Shown here piece by piece: positions 1 to 6,061 of a stretch of DNA of 8,063 bases. A program made the translations under genes and the position numbers. The stretch spans positions 1 through 8,063 of the forward strand of contig JADCFR010000517.1 in the NCBI GenBank assembly GCA_020249415.1, given 5' to 3'. The notes under the pieces were generated by a model that saw only the letters and a list, made by a program, of their open reading frames with translations, was not told the origin of the DNA and searched no databases. The DNA is from Roseomonas sp. (lineage in GTDB: Bacteria > Pseudomonadota > Alphaproteobacteria > Acetobacterales > Acetobacteraceae). Within the stretch, counting starts at the first letter, position 1. Each line of letters starts with the position of its first letter.

Positions 1-1
1 C

Positions 2-85
2 CCGCTGGCGGCGCTGACACCAGGTTTTCTGCGCGGCATTTTCGGCATTGGTCAGGAACCGGCGGGGCAGGCGCCGCGGCAGTAA
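2..85 (+). CDS. C-terminal end of an unidentified CDS (partial)
   Basis: An open frame enters from the left edge and ends at a TAA at 83-85, giving 27 residues that finish in GQEPAGQAPRQ. The tail is rich in Ala, Pro, Gly and Gln with a short hydrophobic stretch (TPGFLRGIFGIG). This is too short to assign a family. It is called because the frame is open from the edge, its composition resembles a normal protein terminus, and the next gene starts only 73 bp later on the same strand. It could be a chance open frame. Confidence 0.45.
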   Translation, partial: PLAALTPGFLRGIFGIGQEPAGQAPRQ

Positions 86-145
86 GCCATGTCTCTGGGG
101 CTGGACCAGGGGGCCTTCTTTGGGGATGGTAGACTTTTCAAGGTC

Positions 146-150
146 GGAGG
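146..150 (+). promoter_or_regulatory. Ribosome binding site choosing the MBL-fold start
   Basis: GGAGG lies 8 bases before the ATG at 159. Two in-frame alternatives further upstream (a start at 48 and an ATG at 126) have no comparable site, and the residues they would add do not look like MBL-fold sequence. This selects the 159 start. Confidence 0.7.
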
Positions 151-158
151 AATGCTCC

Positions 159-929
159 ATGCAATTCAACAGCGGCGCTTGGCGGATTGATGTGCTGATC
201 CAGGGCTATCCCGGAAAATCCACGGAGCATGGGGGCCTCGGTTGGAGCACGGTTGCGCTGCTGCGCGGCCATGGCCGGATCGTTGTGCTGGATGGCGGCG
301 GCTATGGCATGCGCAAGCCCCTGGTCGAGGCGCTGGGTAGGCAGGGCGTGAAGCTCTCCGACGTGACCGACTTGCTCATCAGCCATTTGCATCATGATCA
401 TGTGGTGAATTGGCCGATGTTTCGCGATGCGCGCATTCATGTGGGCCGCAAGGAATTGGCCTGGGCGCTTGGCGTGGGTTGGGGAGAGACCGCCGTGCCC
501 GAACATGCGGTGGAAGCGCTGAGCCGTTGGCCGACGATGCAATTGATGGATGATGGGCAGGAGGTGCTGCCCGGCATCACCGCGCATCTTTCGCCCGGTC
601 ATACGCCTGGGCATTTGCTGTTCCTGATTGAAGGCGCGCCCCAGGCGGTGGTGCTGTTGCAGGATGCGGTGAAGAATCGTGTGGAACTTATGACGCGGAC
701 CACGGATATGACCTATGACCCGGCCGTCAGCCGCGCCACCATTGAAATGGTCTGGGAGATTTGCCGCAGCCATCCGGGCTGTGTGCTGATCCCCGGCCAT
801 GATGTGCCGGTCATGGTGGAAAATGGCGCACCCCGCGCGCTGTCAAGCCACAGTGCCGGCATCCGGTCCTGGTTCGGCAAGGATTTGCAGGACACGACGA
901 TGTTTTCTCTGGCTGAACCTGCCGCCTGA
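159..929 (+). CDS. MBL-fold metallo-hydrolase
   Basis: A 256-residue metallo-beta-lactamase-fold hydrolase, probably cytoplasmic since no signal peptide is visible. The full binuclear zinc set can be seen: HLHHDH at residues 76-81, His148 in PGHTPGH, Asp169 in LLQDA, and His214 in IPGHD. A conserved Asp-Gly-Gly turn (VLDGGG, 44-49) precedes the metal motif, as is usual in the family. The overall shape (about 250 residues, HxHxDH, one lid-free domain) resembles the lactonase/AHL-lactonase-like and glyoxalase II-like branches, but the substrate cannot be read from sequence. The start at 159 is supported by GGAGG at 146-150. The stop is 24 bp before the PcaC-like gene, so the two are probably co-transcribed. 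Confidence 0.9.
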   Translation: MQFNSGAWRIDVLIQGYPGKSTEHGGLGWSTVALLRGHGRIVVLDGGGYGMRKPLVEALGRQGVKLSDVTDLLISHLHHDHVVNWPMFRDARIHVGRKELAWALGVGWGETAVPEHAVEALSRWPTMQLMDDGQEVLPGITAHLSPGHTPGHLLFLIEGAPQAVVLLQDAVKNRVELMTRTTDMTYDPAVSRATIEMVWEICRSHPGCVLIPGHDVPVMVENGAPRALSSHSAGIRSWFGKDLQDTTMFSLAEPAA

Positions 930-953
930 ACACGGCACATCGTAAAGGACAGA

Positions 954-1352
954 ATGATGGATCAACAGCAAGCCCATGATGCGCTGCGCGCCGAAGGCCG
1001 TGGGGTGATGCGCGAGGTACTGGGCCGCGCCTATATGGAAAAGCGCGATGCCGGTACCAATCCCTTCAACGCCGCCGTGCGCCGGCTTTCGGAGGAATTC
1101 GCCTATGCCACGCTGTGGCAAAGGCCGGGGCTTGATCGGCGCGAACGCAGCCTGATTACGCTTGCCATGATCTGCGCGCTTAATCGCCCGCATGAGCTGC
1201 GCATCCATCTGGTTGCGGCGCTGAATAATGGCTGCACCGCTGAGGAGATTTCAGAGATCTTCACCCATGCCGTTGCCTATTGCGGCTTTCCCGCCGCGAT
1301 TGATGCGCTGCGCGTCGCTGAGGAAGTGCTGAAGGAACAAGGCAAGCTTTGA
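954..1352 (+). CDS. Carboxymuconolactone decarboxylase family protein (PcaC-like)
   Basis: A 132-residue all-helical protein of the carboxymuconolactone decarboxylase (CMD) family. The PcaC-type pattern is visible: LWQRPGLDRRERSLITLAMI (54-73), then ELRIHLVAALNNGCTAEEI (81-99), then HAVAYCGFPAA (105-115). The CxxC of AhpD-type peroxidases is absent, which favours a decarboxylase-like or non-redox role. True PcaC acts on 4-carboxymuconolactone in protocatechuate breakdown, but none of the other pca genes are in view, so the substrate is open. An AAAGGA-like site at 944-949 precedes the start; a second ATG follows immediately at 957. It follows the MBL-fold gene closely and ends 18 bp from the convergent lgt gene, leaving no room for a separate terminator. 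Confidence 0.9.
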   Translation: MMDQQQAHDALRAEGRGVMREVLGRAYMEKRDAGTNPFNAAVRRLSEEFAYATLWQRPGLDRRERSLITLAMICALNRPHELRIHLVAALNNGCTAEEISEIFTHAVAYCGFPAAIDALRVAEEVLKEQGKL

Positions 1353-1370
1353 CGCGCGGTCTTCGGCGCT

Positions 1371-2180
1371 TCAGGCAGGCCTGTGGGGCGCGGTGCGTAG
1401 CCCCCGCAGCACCAACCAAGCCCCCACCGCAATCATCGGCAGTGACAGCAATTGCCCCATGGTCGCGCCGGCAAACAGGAACCCCAAATGCGCATCGGGC
1501 TGGCGGAAAAATTCGCCCGTAAAGCGCGCCACGCCATAACCCGCCAGAAACACGCCCGAAAGCACGCCAGCACGCGCGCGCACCGATGGGCGGAAAACCA
1601 GCACCATCAGCAGGATGAACAGGCACAAGCCCTCAAGCCCCGCCTGGTAAAGCTGCGACGGGTGGCGCGGATCGGGCCCAGCGCCCGGGAATACCATGGC
1701 CCAGGGCACATCACTCACGCGGCCCCACAACTCGCCATTGATGAAATTCGCAAGTCTTCCCAGGAAAAGCCCAATCGGCACCACGCAGACCACACGATCG
1801 GAAAACGCCACCCAATCCAGCTTGTATCGGCGCGCAAAGAAAAACAGCGCCAGAATCACGCCTAGCGCACCGCCATGGAAGGACATGCCGCCCTGCCACA
1901 AGTAGAAAATCTCCCAAGGCGCCCGCAAGAAAATATCGGGGCGATAGAAGATCACATAACCAAAACGCCCACCCAGAATAATGCCAAGCGTGACCCAGGT
2001 GACGAAATCATCCACCTGTTCGGGCGTCGCCACTTTCGGCCCCAGCACCACCAAGCGCCGCGCGAGCCGCCAGCCCAGGACAATCCCAGCGATATAGGCG
2101 AGCGCGTACCAGCGAATGGCGAAGGGCCCGATCTGCACCAGCACCGGGTCAATCATCGGAAAGGGCAGGGCGAAGAACAT
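1371..2180 (-). CDS. lgt: Prolipoprotein diacylglyceryl transferase
   Basis: Lgt transfers diacylglycerol from phosphatidylglycerol to the lipobox cysteine of prolipoproteins, the first step of bacterial lipoprotein maturation, in the inner membrane. The 269-residue product has several hydrophobic membrane segments and the family signature GRLANFINGELWGR (141-154). Other conserved pieces are RWYALAY (23-29), SFHGG (100-104), HPSQLYQ (173-179) and RFTGEFFRQPD (219-229), which hold the His and Arg residues known to matter in E. coli Lgt. Length is normal. The ATG at 2178-2180 shares its A with the TGA of hldD, so translation is probably coupled. A second in-frame Met nine residues in is possible but has no ribosome binding site. 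Confidence 0.97.
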   Translation of the reverse strand: MFFALPFPMIDPVLVQIGPFAIRWYALAYIAGIVLGWRLARRLVVLGPKVATPEQVDDFVTWVTLGIILGGRFGYVIFYRPDIFLRAPWEIFYLWQGGMSFHGGALGVILALFFFARRYKLDWVAFSDRVVCVVPIGLFLGRLANFINGELWGRVSDVPWAMVFPGAGPDPRHPSQLYQAGLEGLCLFILLMVLVFRPSVRARAGVLSGVFLAGYGVARFTGEFFRQPDAHLGFLFAGATMGQLLSLPMIAVGAWLVLRGLRTAPHRPA

Positions 2181-3163
2181 CAGGTGAAAGGATCCTCGGC
2201 GCGCAGCAGCACATCACGCACATAGGCAGCGACACCGGCTTCCAGCGTGATAGGGTTCTTGCGAAAGCCCACCGCACGCAGGCGTTCCATGCGCGCTTCG
2301 GTGAAATACTGGTAATTGCCCTTCAAATCATCGGGCATCGGCACAAAGCGAATATCGGGCGCACGGTCCAAGGCGGCGTAGATGGCGCGCGCCAGGTCAA
2401 GAAAACTCCGCGCCTGGCCGCTGCCGATATTGAACAGGCCCGAAACATTGGGATTGTCATGCAGCCACAGCATCGCCGCCACACAATCATCCACATGCAC
2501 GAAATCGCGCTGCTGTGCGCCATCGGCGATGCCGTCGTGATCTGAGGCGAAAAGTGTGGCGGCTTGCCCGGCCATGATCTGGCGGAATTTATGCAAGACC
2601 ACACTCGCCATGCGGCCCTTATGGTGTTCATTCGGGCCATAGACATTGAAGAAGCGCAACCCCGCCCATTGCGGCGGCCGCGCCTGCCCGCGCGAGAGCA
2701 TCTGCGCCACGCGCCGATCGAAGGCGAGCTTCGACCAGCCATAAAGGTTCAAGGGCCGCAGCTTCGCCAATGCCGCTTCGGAAGAATCATCATCAAAGCC
2801 AAGCGCCCCATCGCCATAGGTCGCGGCGGAAGATGCGTAGATGAAGGGCACGCCGCGCTTGGCGCACCAATCCCACAGGCGCTGCGACAGGGTGATGTTC
2901 ACCGCCGCCACCAGATCGCCATCGGATTCCGTGGTGGCGCTGATCGCGCCCATATGAAACACCGCTTCGACGGGCGCGTGGGCGCCCAGGAAATCCCACA
3001 GCGCCTCGGGCGGGATCACGCCGGCGATGGGATGCTTGGCCAAATTGCGCCATTTCACCCCTTGGCGCAGGCGGTCCACCACCATCACCTCCGCCCCGCG
3101 GGCGCAAAGTGCTGCAACCAGGTTGGAGCCGATGAAACCGGCCCCGCCGGTGACAATATGCAT
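2180..3163 (-). CDS. hldD: ADP-L-glycero-D-manno-heptose 6-epimerase
   Basis: HldD (RfaD) converts ADP-D-glycero-D-manno-heptose to the L-glycero form, the last step in making the heptose of the LPS inner core. The 327-residue product is an extended SDR (NAD(P)-binding Rossmann) enzyme: TGGAGFIGSN at 5-14 is the dinucleotide loop (GxxGxxG), SSAATYG at 111-117 holds the catalytic Ser region, and YGWSK at 141-145 is the YxxxK pair. HMGAISATTE (70-79) and FNVYGPNEHHKGRMAS (172-187) are typical of HldD rather than of GalE-type epimerases. The start at 3163 puts the Rossmann strand at the N-terminus; the longer frame reaching to 3538 adds low-complexity residues antisense to ubiK. The ribosome binding site is weak. 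It leads an operon with lgt. Confidence 0.95.
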   Translation of the reverse strand: MHIVTGGAGFIGSNLVAALCARGAEVMVVDRLRQGVKWRNLAKHPIAGVIPPEALWDFLGAHAPVEAVFHMGAISATTESDGDLVAAVNITLSQRLWDWCAKRGVPFIYASSAATYGDGALGFDDDSSEAALAKLRPLNLYGWSKLAFDRRVAQMLSRGQARPPQWAGLRFFNVYGPNEHHKGRMASVVLHKFRQIMAGQAATLFASDHDGIADGAQQRDFVHVDDCVAAMLWLHDNPNVSGLFNIGSGQARSFLDLARAIYAALDRAPDIRFVPMPDDLKGNYQYFTEARMERLRAVGFRKNPITLEAGVAAYVRDVLLRAEDPFT

Positions 3164-3185
3164 GGGCGGTCTTTGCAACCTCGGC

Positions 3186-3205
3186 CTTGAGCGATCAGGC
3201 TCAAG
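3186..3205. repeat. Perfect inverted repeat in the hldD/ubiK divergent region
   Basis: CTTGAGC at 3186-3192 and GCTCAAG at 3199-3205 are perfect inverted copies around a 6-base centre (GATCAG). The dyad sits between two divergently transcribed genes and overlaps the predicted hldD transcription start, the geometry of an operator. No T-run follows on either strand, so it does not look like an intrinsic terminator. Confidence 0.6.
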
Positions 3206-3235
3206 CGTATAGGCCGTGGGTGGATGGACCGGCAA
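3206..3235 (-). promoter_or_regulatory. Possible hldD-lgt promoter
   Basis: Reading the minus strand, TTGCCG (3230-3235) and TATACG (3206-3211) are separated by 18 bases, a fair sigma70-like pair. Initiation would fall near 3199, about 36 bases before the hldD start codon and inside the inverted repeat at 3186-3205. Inferred from consensus only. Confidence 0.45.
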
Positions 3236-3245
3236 GCAAGGGCCG

Positions 3246-3255
3246 AAAGGACAGG
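3246..3255 (+). promoter_or_regulatory. Ribosome binding site choosing the ubiK start
   Basis: A purine-rich AAAGGACAGG lies just before the ATG at 3259. The frame stays open back to a TTG at 3187, but that start has no such site and the extra residues do not resemble the family N-terminus. Confidence 0.6.
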
Positions 3256-3258
3256 GCG

Positions 3259-3549
3259 ATGAAGCATCAGGGTAGCGGGCGCGCGCGGGTGATGGATGAT
3301 TTGGCCGGCATGGCGGGCGGTGCCTTTTCGGTGCTGACCGGCATCCGCGCGGAGATCGAGGCCATCGCCAAAGCCCAGGCCGAGGCGATGATCCGCCGGC
3401 TCGATCTGGTCCGGCGCGAGGAATTGGACGCTGCCATGGATGTGGCGCGCCGCGCGCGGGAACAGGCAGAGGACCTCGCCGCGCGGGTGGCGGCTTTGGA
3501 ATCCCGCCCAGCGCCGAAATCGGGCGGCAAATCCTCATCTTCTACATGA
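3259..3549 (+). CDS. ubiK: UbiK/BMFP-family accessory factor
   Basis: A 96-residue protein of the UbiK (YqiC, formerly BMFP 'membrane fusogenic activity') family. In E. coli UbiK is an accessory factor of the cytoplasmic ubiquinone-synthesis complex, binding UbiJ and lipids. The family layout is clear: an amphipathic N-terminal half (DDLAGMAGGAFSVLTGIRAE, 13-32), then IEAIAKAQAEAMIRRLDLV (33-51) and VRREELDAAMDVARRAREQ (51-69) leading to a C-terminal coiled coil ending AARVAALESR (74-83). The last residues are a disordered Pro/Lys/Ser tail (KSSSST). It faces hldD across a 95-bp divergent region and is followed by ybjN after 133 bp. The gene symbol follows family membership; direct function in this organism is inferred. 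Confidence 0.88.
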   Translation: MKHQGSGRARVMDDLAGMAGGAFSVLTGIRAEIEAIAKAQAEAMIRRLDLVRREELDAAMDVARRAREQAEDLAARVAALESRPAPKSGGKSSSST

Positions 3550-3574
3550 AGACAGGATTGTAACCTATTCGCCC

Positions 3575-3604
3575 TTGCAGTGGGATTCCGCACCTGCGTA
3601 ATCT
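3575..3604 (+). promoter_or_regulatory. Possible ybjN promoter
   Basis: In the 133-bp gap between ubiK and ybjN, TTGCAG (3575-3580) and TAATCT (3599-3604) are 18 bases apart, a reasonable sigma70-like pair about 80 bases before the ybjN start. No clear terminator is visible after ubiK, so ybjN may also be reached by read-through. The rest of the gap shows only a short 5-bp hairpin at the ubiK stop codon. Confidence 0.4.
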
Positions 3605-3682
3605 CGCGCTTGTGGTCGCCGGCCCGATTCGCACACCAGATGTTGGGGTGCAGGCTGGCTGATCGGAAAGGGGGGTTTTCCG

Positions 3683-4186
3683 ATGTCAGCCTCACTACAC
3701 ATTGAAATTGATCGCGTTATCAATCCCTTGGATGTGCTGGAACAGATCATTTCCGGCAATGAATGGGTGTTTGAACGCCGGTCTGATGACGAAATGGCCG
3801 CCGAGGCACCGGGGAAATGGTGCGATTACGGGCTGCATTTCTCCTGGTCTTCCGAGATGAGCGCCATGGCCTTCACCTGCGCCTTTGACCTGAAAGTGCC
3901 CGCGGCGCGGCGGGAAAAGCTTTATGAATTGCTTGCACTCGCCAATGACCGGCTCTGGATCGGGCATTTCGGCATTGAATCGGAAGAAGGCGTGCCGGTG
4001 TTTCGCCATTCCGTGCTGCTGCGCGGCGCGCCGGGGGCCTCGGCGGAAAGTCTGGAAGATATGGTGGATATCGCGCTGACGGAATGTGAGCGCTTCTTCC
4101 CCGCCTTCCAATTCGTGCTGTGGGGCGGGAAGAGCCCAGCCGAGGCGCTGGCCGCCGCCATGCTGGATTGCGTGGGCGAGGCGTAA
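3683..4186 (+). CDS. YbjN domain-containing protein
   Basis: A 167-residue protein of the YbjN family, which is related in fold to type III secretion chaperones; in E. coli YbjN has been linked to motility and stress phenotypes, but its molecular role is unsettled. The visible family pattern is an N-terminal NPLDVLEQIISGNEW (14-28), an acidic R/D/E segment, a central LHFSWSSEMSAMAFTCAFDL strand pair (51-70), then the helix KLYELLALANDRLWIGHF (79-96) and the C-terminal AFQFVLWGGKSPAEALAAAM (141-160). The strongly purine-rich AAAGGGGGG at 3668-3676 precedes the ATG. No signal peptide or membrane segment is seen, so it is probably cytoplasmic. It lies directly before proC. Confidence 0.88.
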   Translation: MSASLHIEIDRVINPLDVLEQIISGNEWVFERRSDDEMAAEAPGKWCDYGLHFSWSSEMSAMAFTCAFDLKVPAARREKLYELLALANDRLWIGHFGIESEEGVPVFRHSVLLRGAPGASAESLEDMVDIALTECERFFPAFQFVLWGGKSPAEALAAAMLDCVGEA

Positions 4187-4198
4187 TGGCTTGATCCT

Positions 4199-4218
4199 GC
4201 GCGGGTGATTGCCCGCGC
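4199..4218 (+). terminator. Hairpin between ybjN and proC (weak terminator or attenuator)
   Basis: GCGCGGG (4199-4205) and CCCGCGC (4212-4218) form a perfect 7-bp GC-only stem with a 6-base TGATTG loop. Only a three-T tract follows (GGGTTTC), so it would be a weak intrinsic terminator at best. It sits 25 bases before the proC start and could instead affect read-through or RNA stability. Confidence 0.45.
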
Positions 4219-4243
4219 CGGGTTTCAAAGGCAAGCTGGGGGC

Positions 4244-5056
4244 ATGAGCGAAAAACTCCCCCCGATCCTTCTGATTGGCTGCGGCAAGATGGGCGGCGCA
4301 ATGCTGTCCGGCTGGCTGGAGCAAGGTTTGTCTGATGCCGTGGTGGTGGAACCCCATGCGCCGGCGGTGGCCGCCTTTGCCGGGCGGGTGCGTGTGGTGG
4401 CGGATGCCGCCGCCATCCCGGCCGATTTCCGCCCCGCTGCCGTGGTGGCCGCGATCAAGCCGCAGGAGGCGCCGGTAAGCCTGCCGGCCTATGCGCGCTT
4501 TGCCGGTCAGGGCGCCTTGTTTCTGTCCATCATGGCAGGGCGGTCCATTGCTTCCATGCAGGCAGCGCTTGGTGCCGGCACCGCGGTGGTGCGCGCCATG
4601 CCGAATACGCCGGCGGCCATCCGCCAAGGGTTCACGGCGGCCTTTGCCGGGCCTGGCGTGACCGCGACGCAAAAGGCGCTGGCCGATGCGTTGCTCGCCG
4701 CCATTGGCGAGGTGGCCTGGGTGGCGCAGGAAGATCAGATCAATCCCGTCACCGCGGTCTCGGGCGGCGGCCCGGCCTATGTGTTTCTGCTGGCCGAGGT
4801 GTTGGAAGCGGCCGCGGTGGAACAGGGCCTGCCGCGCGATCTGGCGCGGCGCATGGCGCGGGCAACGGTGGCGGGGTCTGGCGCCTTATTGGGGGCAAGT
4901 GAACAGGACGCTGCCGATTTGCGCCGCGCCGTGACCAGCCCCAAGGGTACCACGGAACGCGCGCTGGCGGTCTTGATGGAACCGGATGCTTGGCCCAAAT
5001 GCATGTCGCATGCTATCCAGGCCGCGACGGACAGGGCGCGGGAATTGGCGGGTTAG
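4244..5056 (+). CDS. proC: Pyrroline-5-carboxylate reductase
   Basis: ProC reduces 1-pyrroline-5-carboxylate to L-proline with NAD(P)H, the final step of proline synthesis, in the cytosol. The 270-residue product has the N-terminal Rossmann motif IGCGKMGGAM (11-20), KPQ (72-74), RAMPNTPA (117-124), and the C-terminal dimerisation-domain signature VSGGGPAYV (172-180) followed by TSPKGTT (231-237). Length is normal. In the last motif Lys replaces the more usual second Gly or Asn. The ATG at 4244 is preferred over an in-frame GTG at 4205 because it begins just before the Rossmann strand, although the ribosome binding site is only a G-run. The stop codon overlaps the ribosome binding site of the radical SAM gene. 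Confidence 0.96.
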   Translation: MSEKLPPILLIGCGKMGGAMLSGWLEQGLSDAVVVEPHAPAVAAFAGRVRVVADAAAIPADFRPAAVVAAIKPQEAPVSLPAYARFAGQGALFLSIMAGRSIASMQAALGAGTAVVRAMPNTPAAIRQGFTAAFAGPGVTATQKALADALLAAIGEVAWVAQEDQINPVTAVSGGGPAYVFLLAEVLEAAAVEQGLPRDLARRMARATVAGSGALLGASEQDAADLRRAVTSPKGTTERALAVLMEPDAWPKCMSHAIQAATDRARELAG

Positions 5057-5059
5057 GGG
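5055..5059 (+). promoter_or_regulatory. Ribosome binding site overlapping the proC stop
   Basis: AGGGG starts inside the proC TAG (5054-5056) and lies 7 bases before the ATG at 5067. This selects 5067 over the longer frame from 4986, which would overlap proC, and implies translational coupling. Confidence 0.65.
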
Positions 5060-5066
5060 TCAGACG

Positions 5067-6038
5067 ATGGAATTGGGCCGGGCGGCGTTTACACCCATCA
5101 CGGATCGCGAAGCGGCGAAACGGTTTTTTGCGAGTACGGTGGGGCGTATTGAGGTCGAGACCCATTCCTATTGCAACCGCCGCTGTTCCTATTGCCCCAA
5201 TGTGGTCGGTGATCGTCTCGGTGAGAATGTTCGGATGGAAGAACCGGTCTGGCGACTGGTTTTGGATAATCTCGCTGAAATTGGCTACAACCGTAATTTC
5301 GTCATGAACAGCTATAATGAGCCCTTGGCTGATCGGGCGATTCTGGATCGGATCCGCGAAGCGCGCGCAGCCATGCCAAAAGCGCGGCTGATGATCTACA
5401 CGAATGGCGATTACCTGGACCCGGATTACATTGAAGCCCTGGCGGAAGCCGGGCTGAATTACATGCATATTTCGATCCATATGCGCAAGGATGACCGGTA
5501 TTCCGATATCTACGCCATCAATCGCATGCTGGAAATTTCGGTGCGCGCGGGGATCGCTGCGCGCATCAAGACTGTGCGATCCAACGAATACATCATCGCT
5601 GCCATGCCGCATTCGCGGATAGAGATTGAAACACGCGCGATCAATTTCATGCGCAATGGTACGGATCGTGGTGGCCTATTGCCGGATATCACGCCGGCTG
5701 CGAAACGCACCGCCCCCTGCTTTTTTCCCTTCGCGCATTTCATCATCGGCTTTTCCGGCAATATCGTGCCCTGCTGCCACATCCGGAGCGACCGCCCGGA
5801 GCATGAGGAATATCTCATCGGCAATCTGACAGAATATGGCAGTATTTTCCAAGCCTTCGCCAGCCAGCGCGCAGTGGAATGGCGGCGCGAATTGGTGAGC
5901 ACGCAGGAAAAGAAAAAGCCCTGCGATACCTGCACCGCAGCCTTTTTGCAGGGCCCGCAAGCCGCCGCCGCTTTTGATCAGGCTTGGCGGGCGCATGTGC
6001 TGCCGAGCTCGGCCCCGGCACCGGCCTTGGTGAAGTAG
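5067..6038 (+). CDS. Radical SAM protein with twitch/SPASM-type C-terminus
   Basis: A 323-residue radical SAM enzyme of unknown substrate. The cluster motif is CNRRCSYC at residues 36-43 (Cys36, 40, 43; CX3CX2C), which binds the [4Fe-4S] cluster that cleaves S-adenosylmethionine. SYNEPL (82-87) sits where the GGEP-like SAM-contact motif is expected. The C-terminal part carries Cys218, Cys236, Cys286 and Cys289, with GNIVPC (231-236) matching the SPASM CX9-15GX4C signature. These four could ligate a single auxiliary cluster, as in the shorter 'twitch' domain of BtrN, rather than the two of full SPASM enzymes. Cys237 is adjacent. No precursor peptide, transporter or partner oxidoreductase is next to it. 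It is coupled to proC (10-bp gap) and followed after 23 bp by the COQ9-like gene. Function is not assigned. Confidence 0.9.
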   Translation: MELGRAAFTPITDREAAKRFFASTVGRIEVETHSYCNRRCSYCPNVVGDRLGENVRMEEPVWRLVLDNLAEIGYNRNFVMNSYNEPLADRAILDRIREARAAMPKARLMIYTNGDYLDPDYIEALAEAGLNYMHISIHMRKDDRYSDIYAINRMLEISVRAGIAARIKTVRSNEYIIAAMPHSRIEIETRAINFMRNGTDRGGLLPDITPAAKRTAPCFFPFAHFIIGFSGNIVPCCHIRSDRPEHEEYLIGNLTEYGSIFQAFASQRAVEWRRELVSTQEKKKPCDTCTAAFLQGPQAAAAFDQAWRAHVLPSSAPAPALVK

Positions 6039-6061
6039 CCAACCAGCGCCGTATCATTGCC

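Noticed and set aside
138..800. A 220-codon open frame on the minus strand
   Set aside because: It is antisense to the MBL-fold gene, whose metal motifs prove the + strand frame; the His and Met richness mirrors those codons.
1353..1370. A bidirectional terminator between the CMD gene and lgt
   Set aside because: The 18-bp gap contains no stable stem and no T-run on either strand.
3164..3538. An N-terminal extension of hldD upstream of 3163
   Set aside because: It would run through ubiK on the opposite strand and place the Rossmann strand about 125 residues into the protein, unlike any HldD.
3536..3555. A terminator at the end of ubiK
   Set aside because: TCTTC/GAAGA around the stop codon gives only a 5-bp AT-containing stem with no T-run.
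3695..4672. A 325-codon open frame on the minus strand
   Set aside because: It is antisense to ybjN and proC, shows no family pattern and has the low-complexity composition of a shadow frame.
5039..5066. A precursor peptide gene beside the radical SAM gene
   Set aside because: The flanking gaps are only 10 and 23 bp and are bounded by recognised genes, so there is no room for one; no small Cys- or Gly-rich frame was seen nearby.
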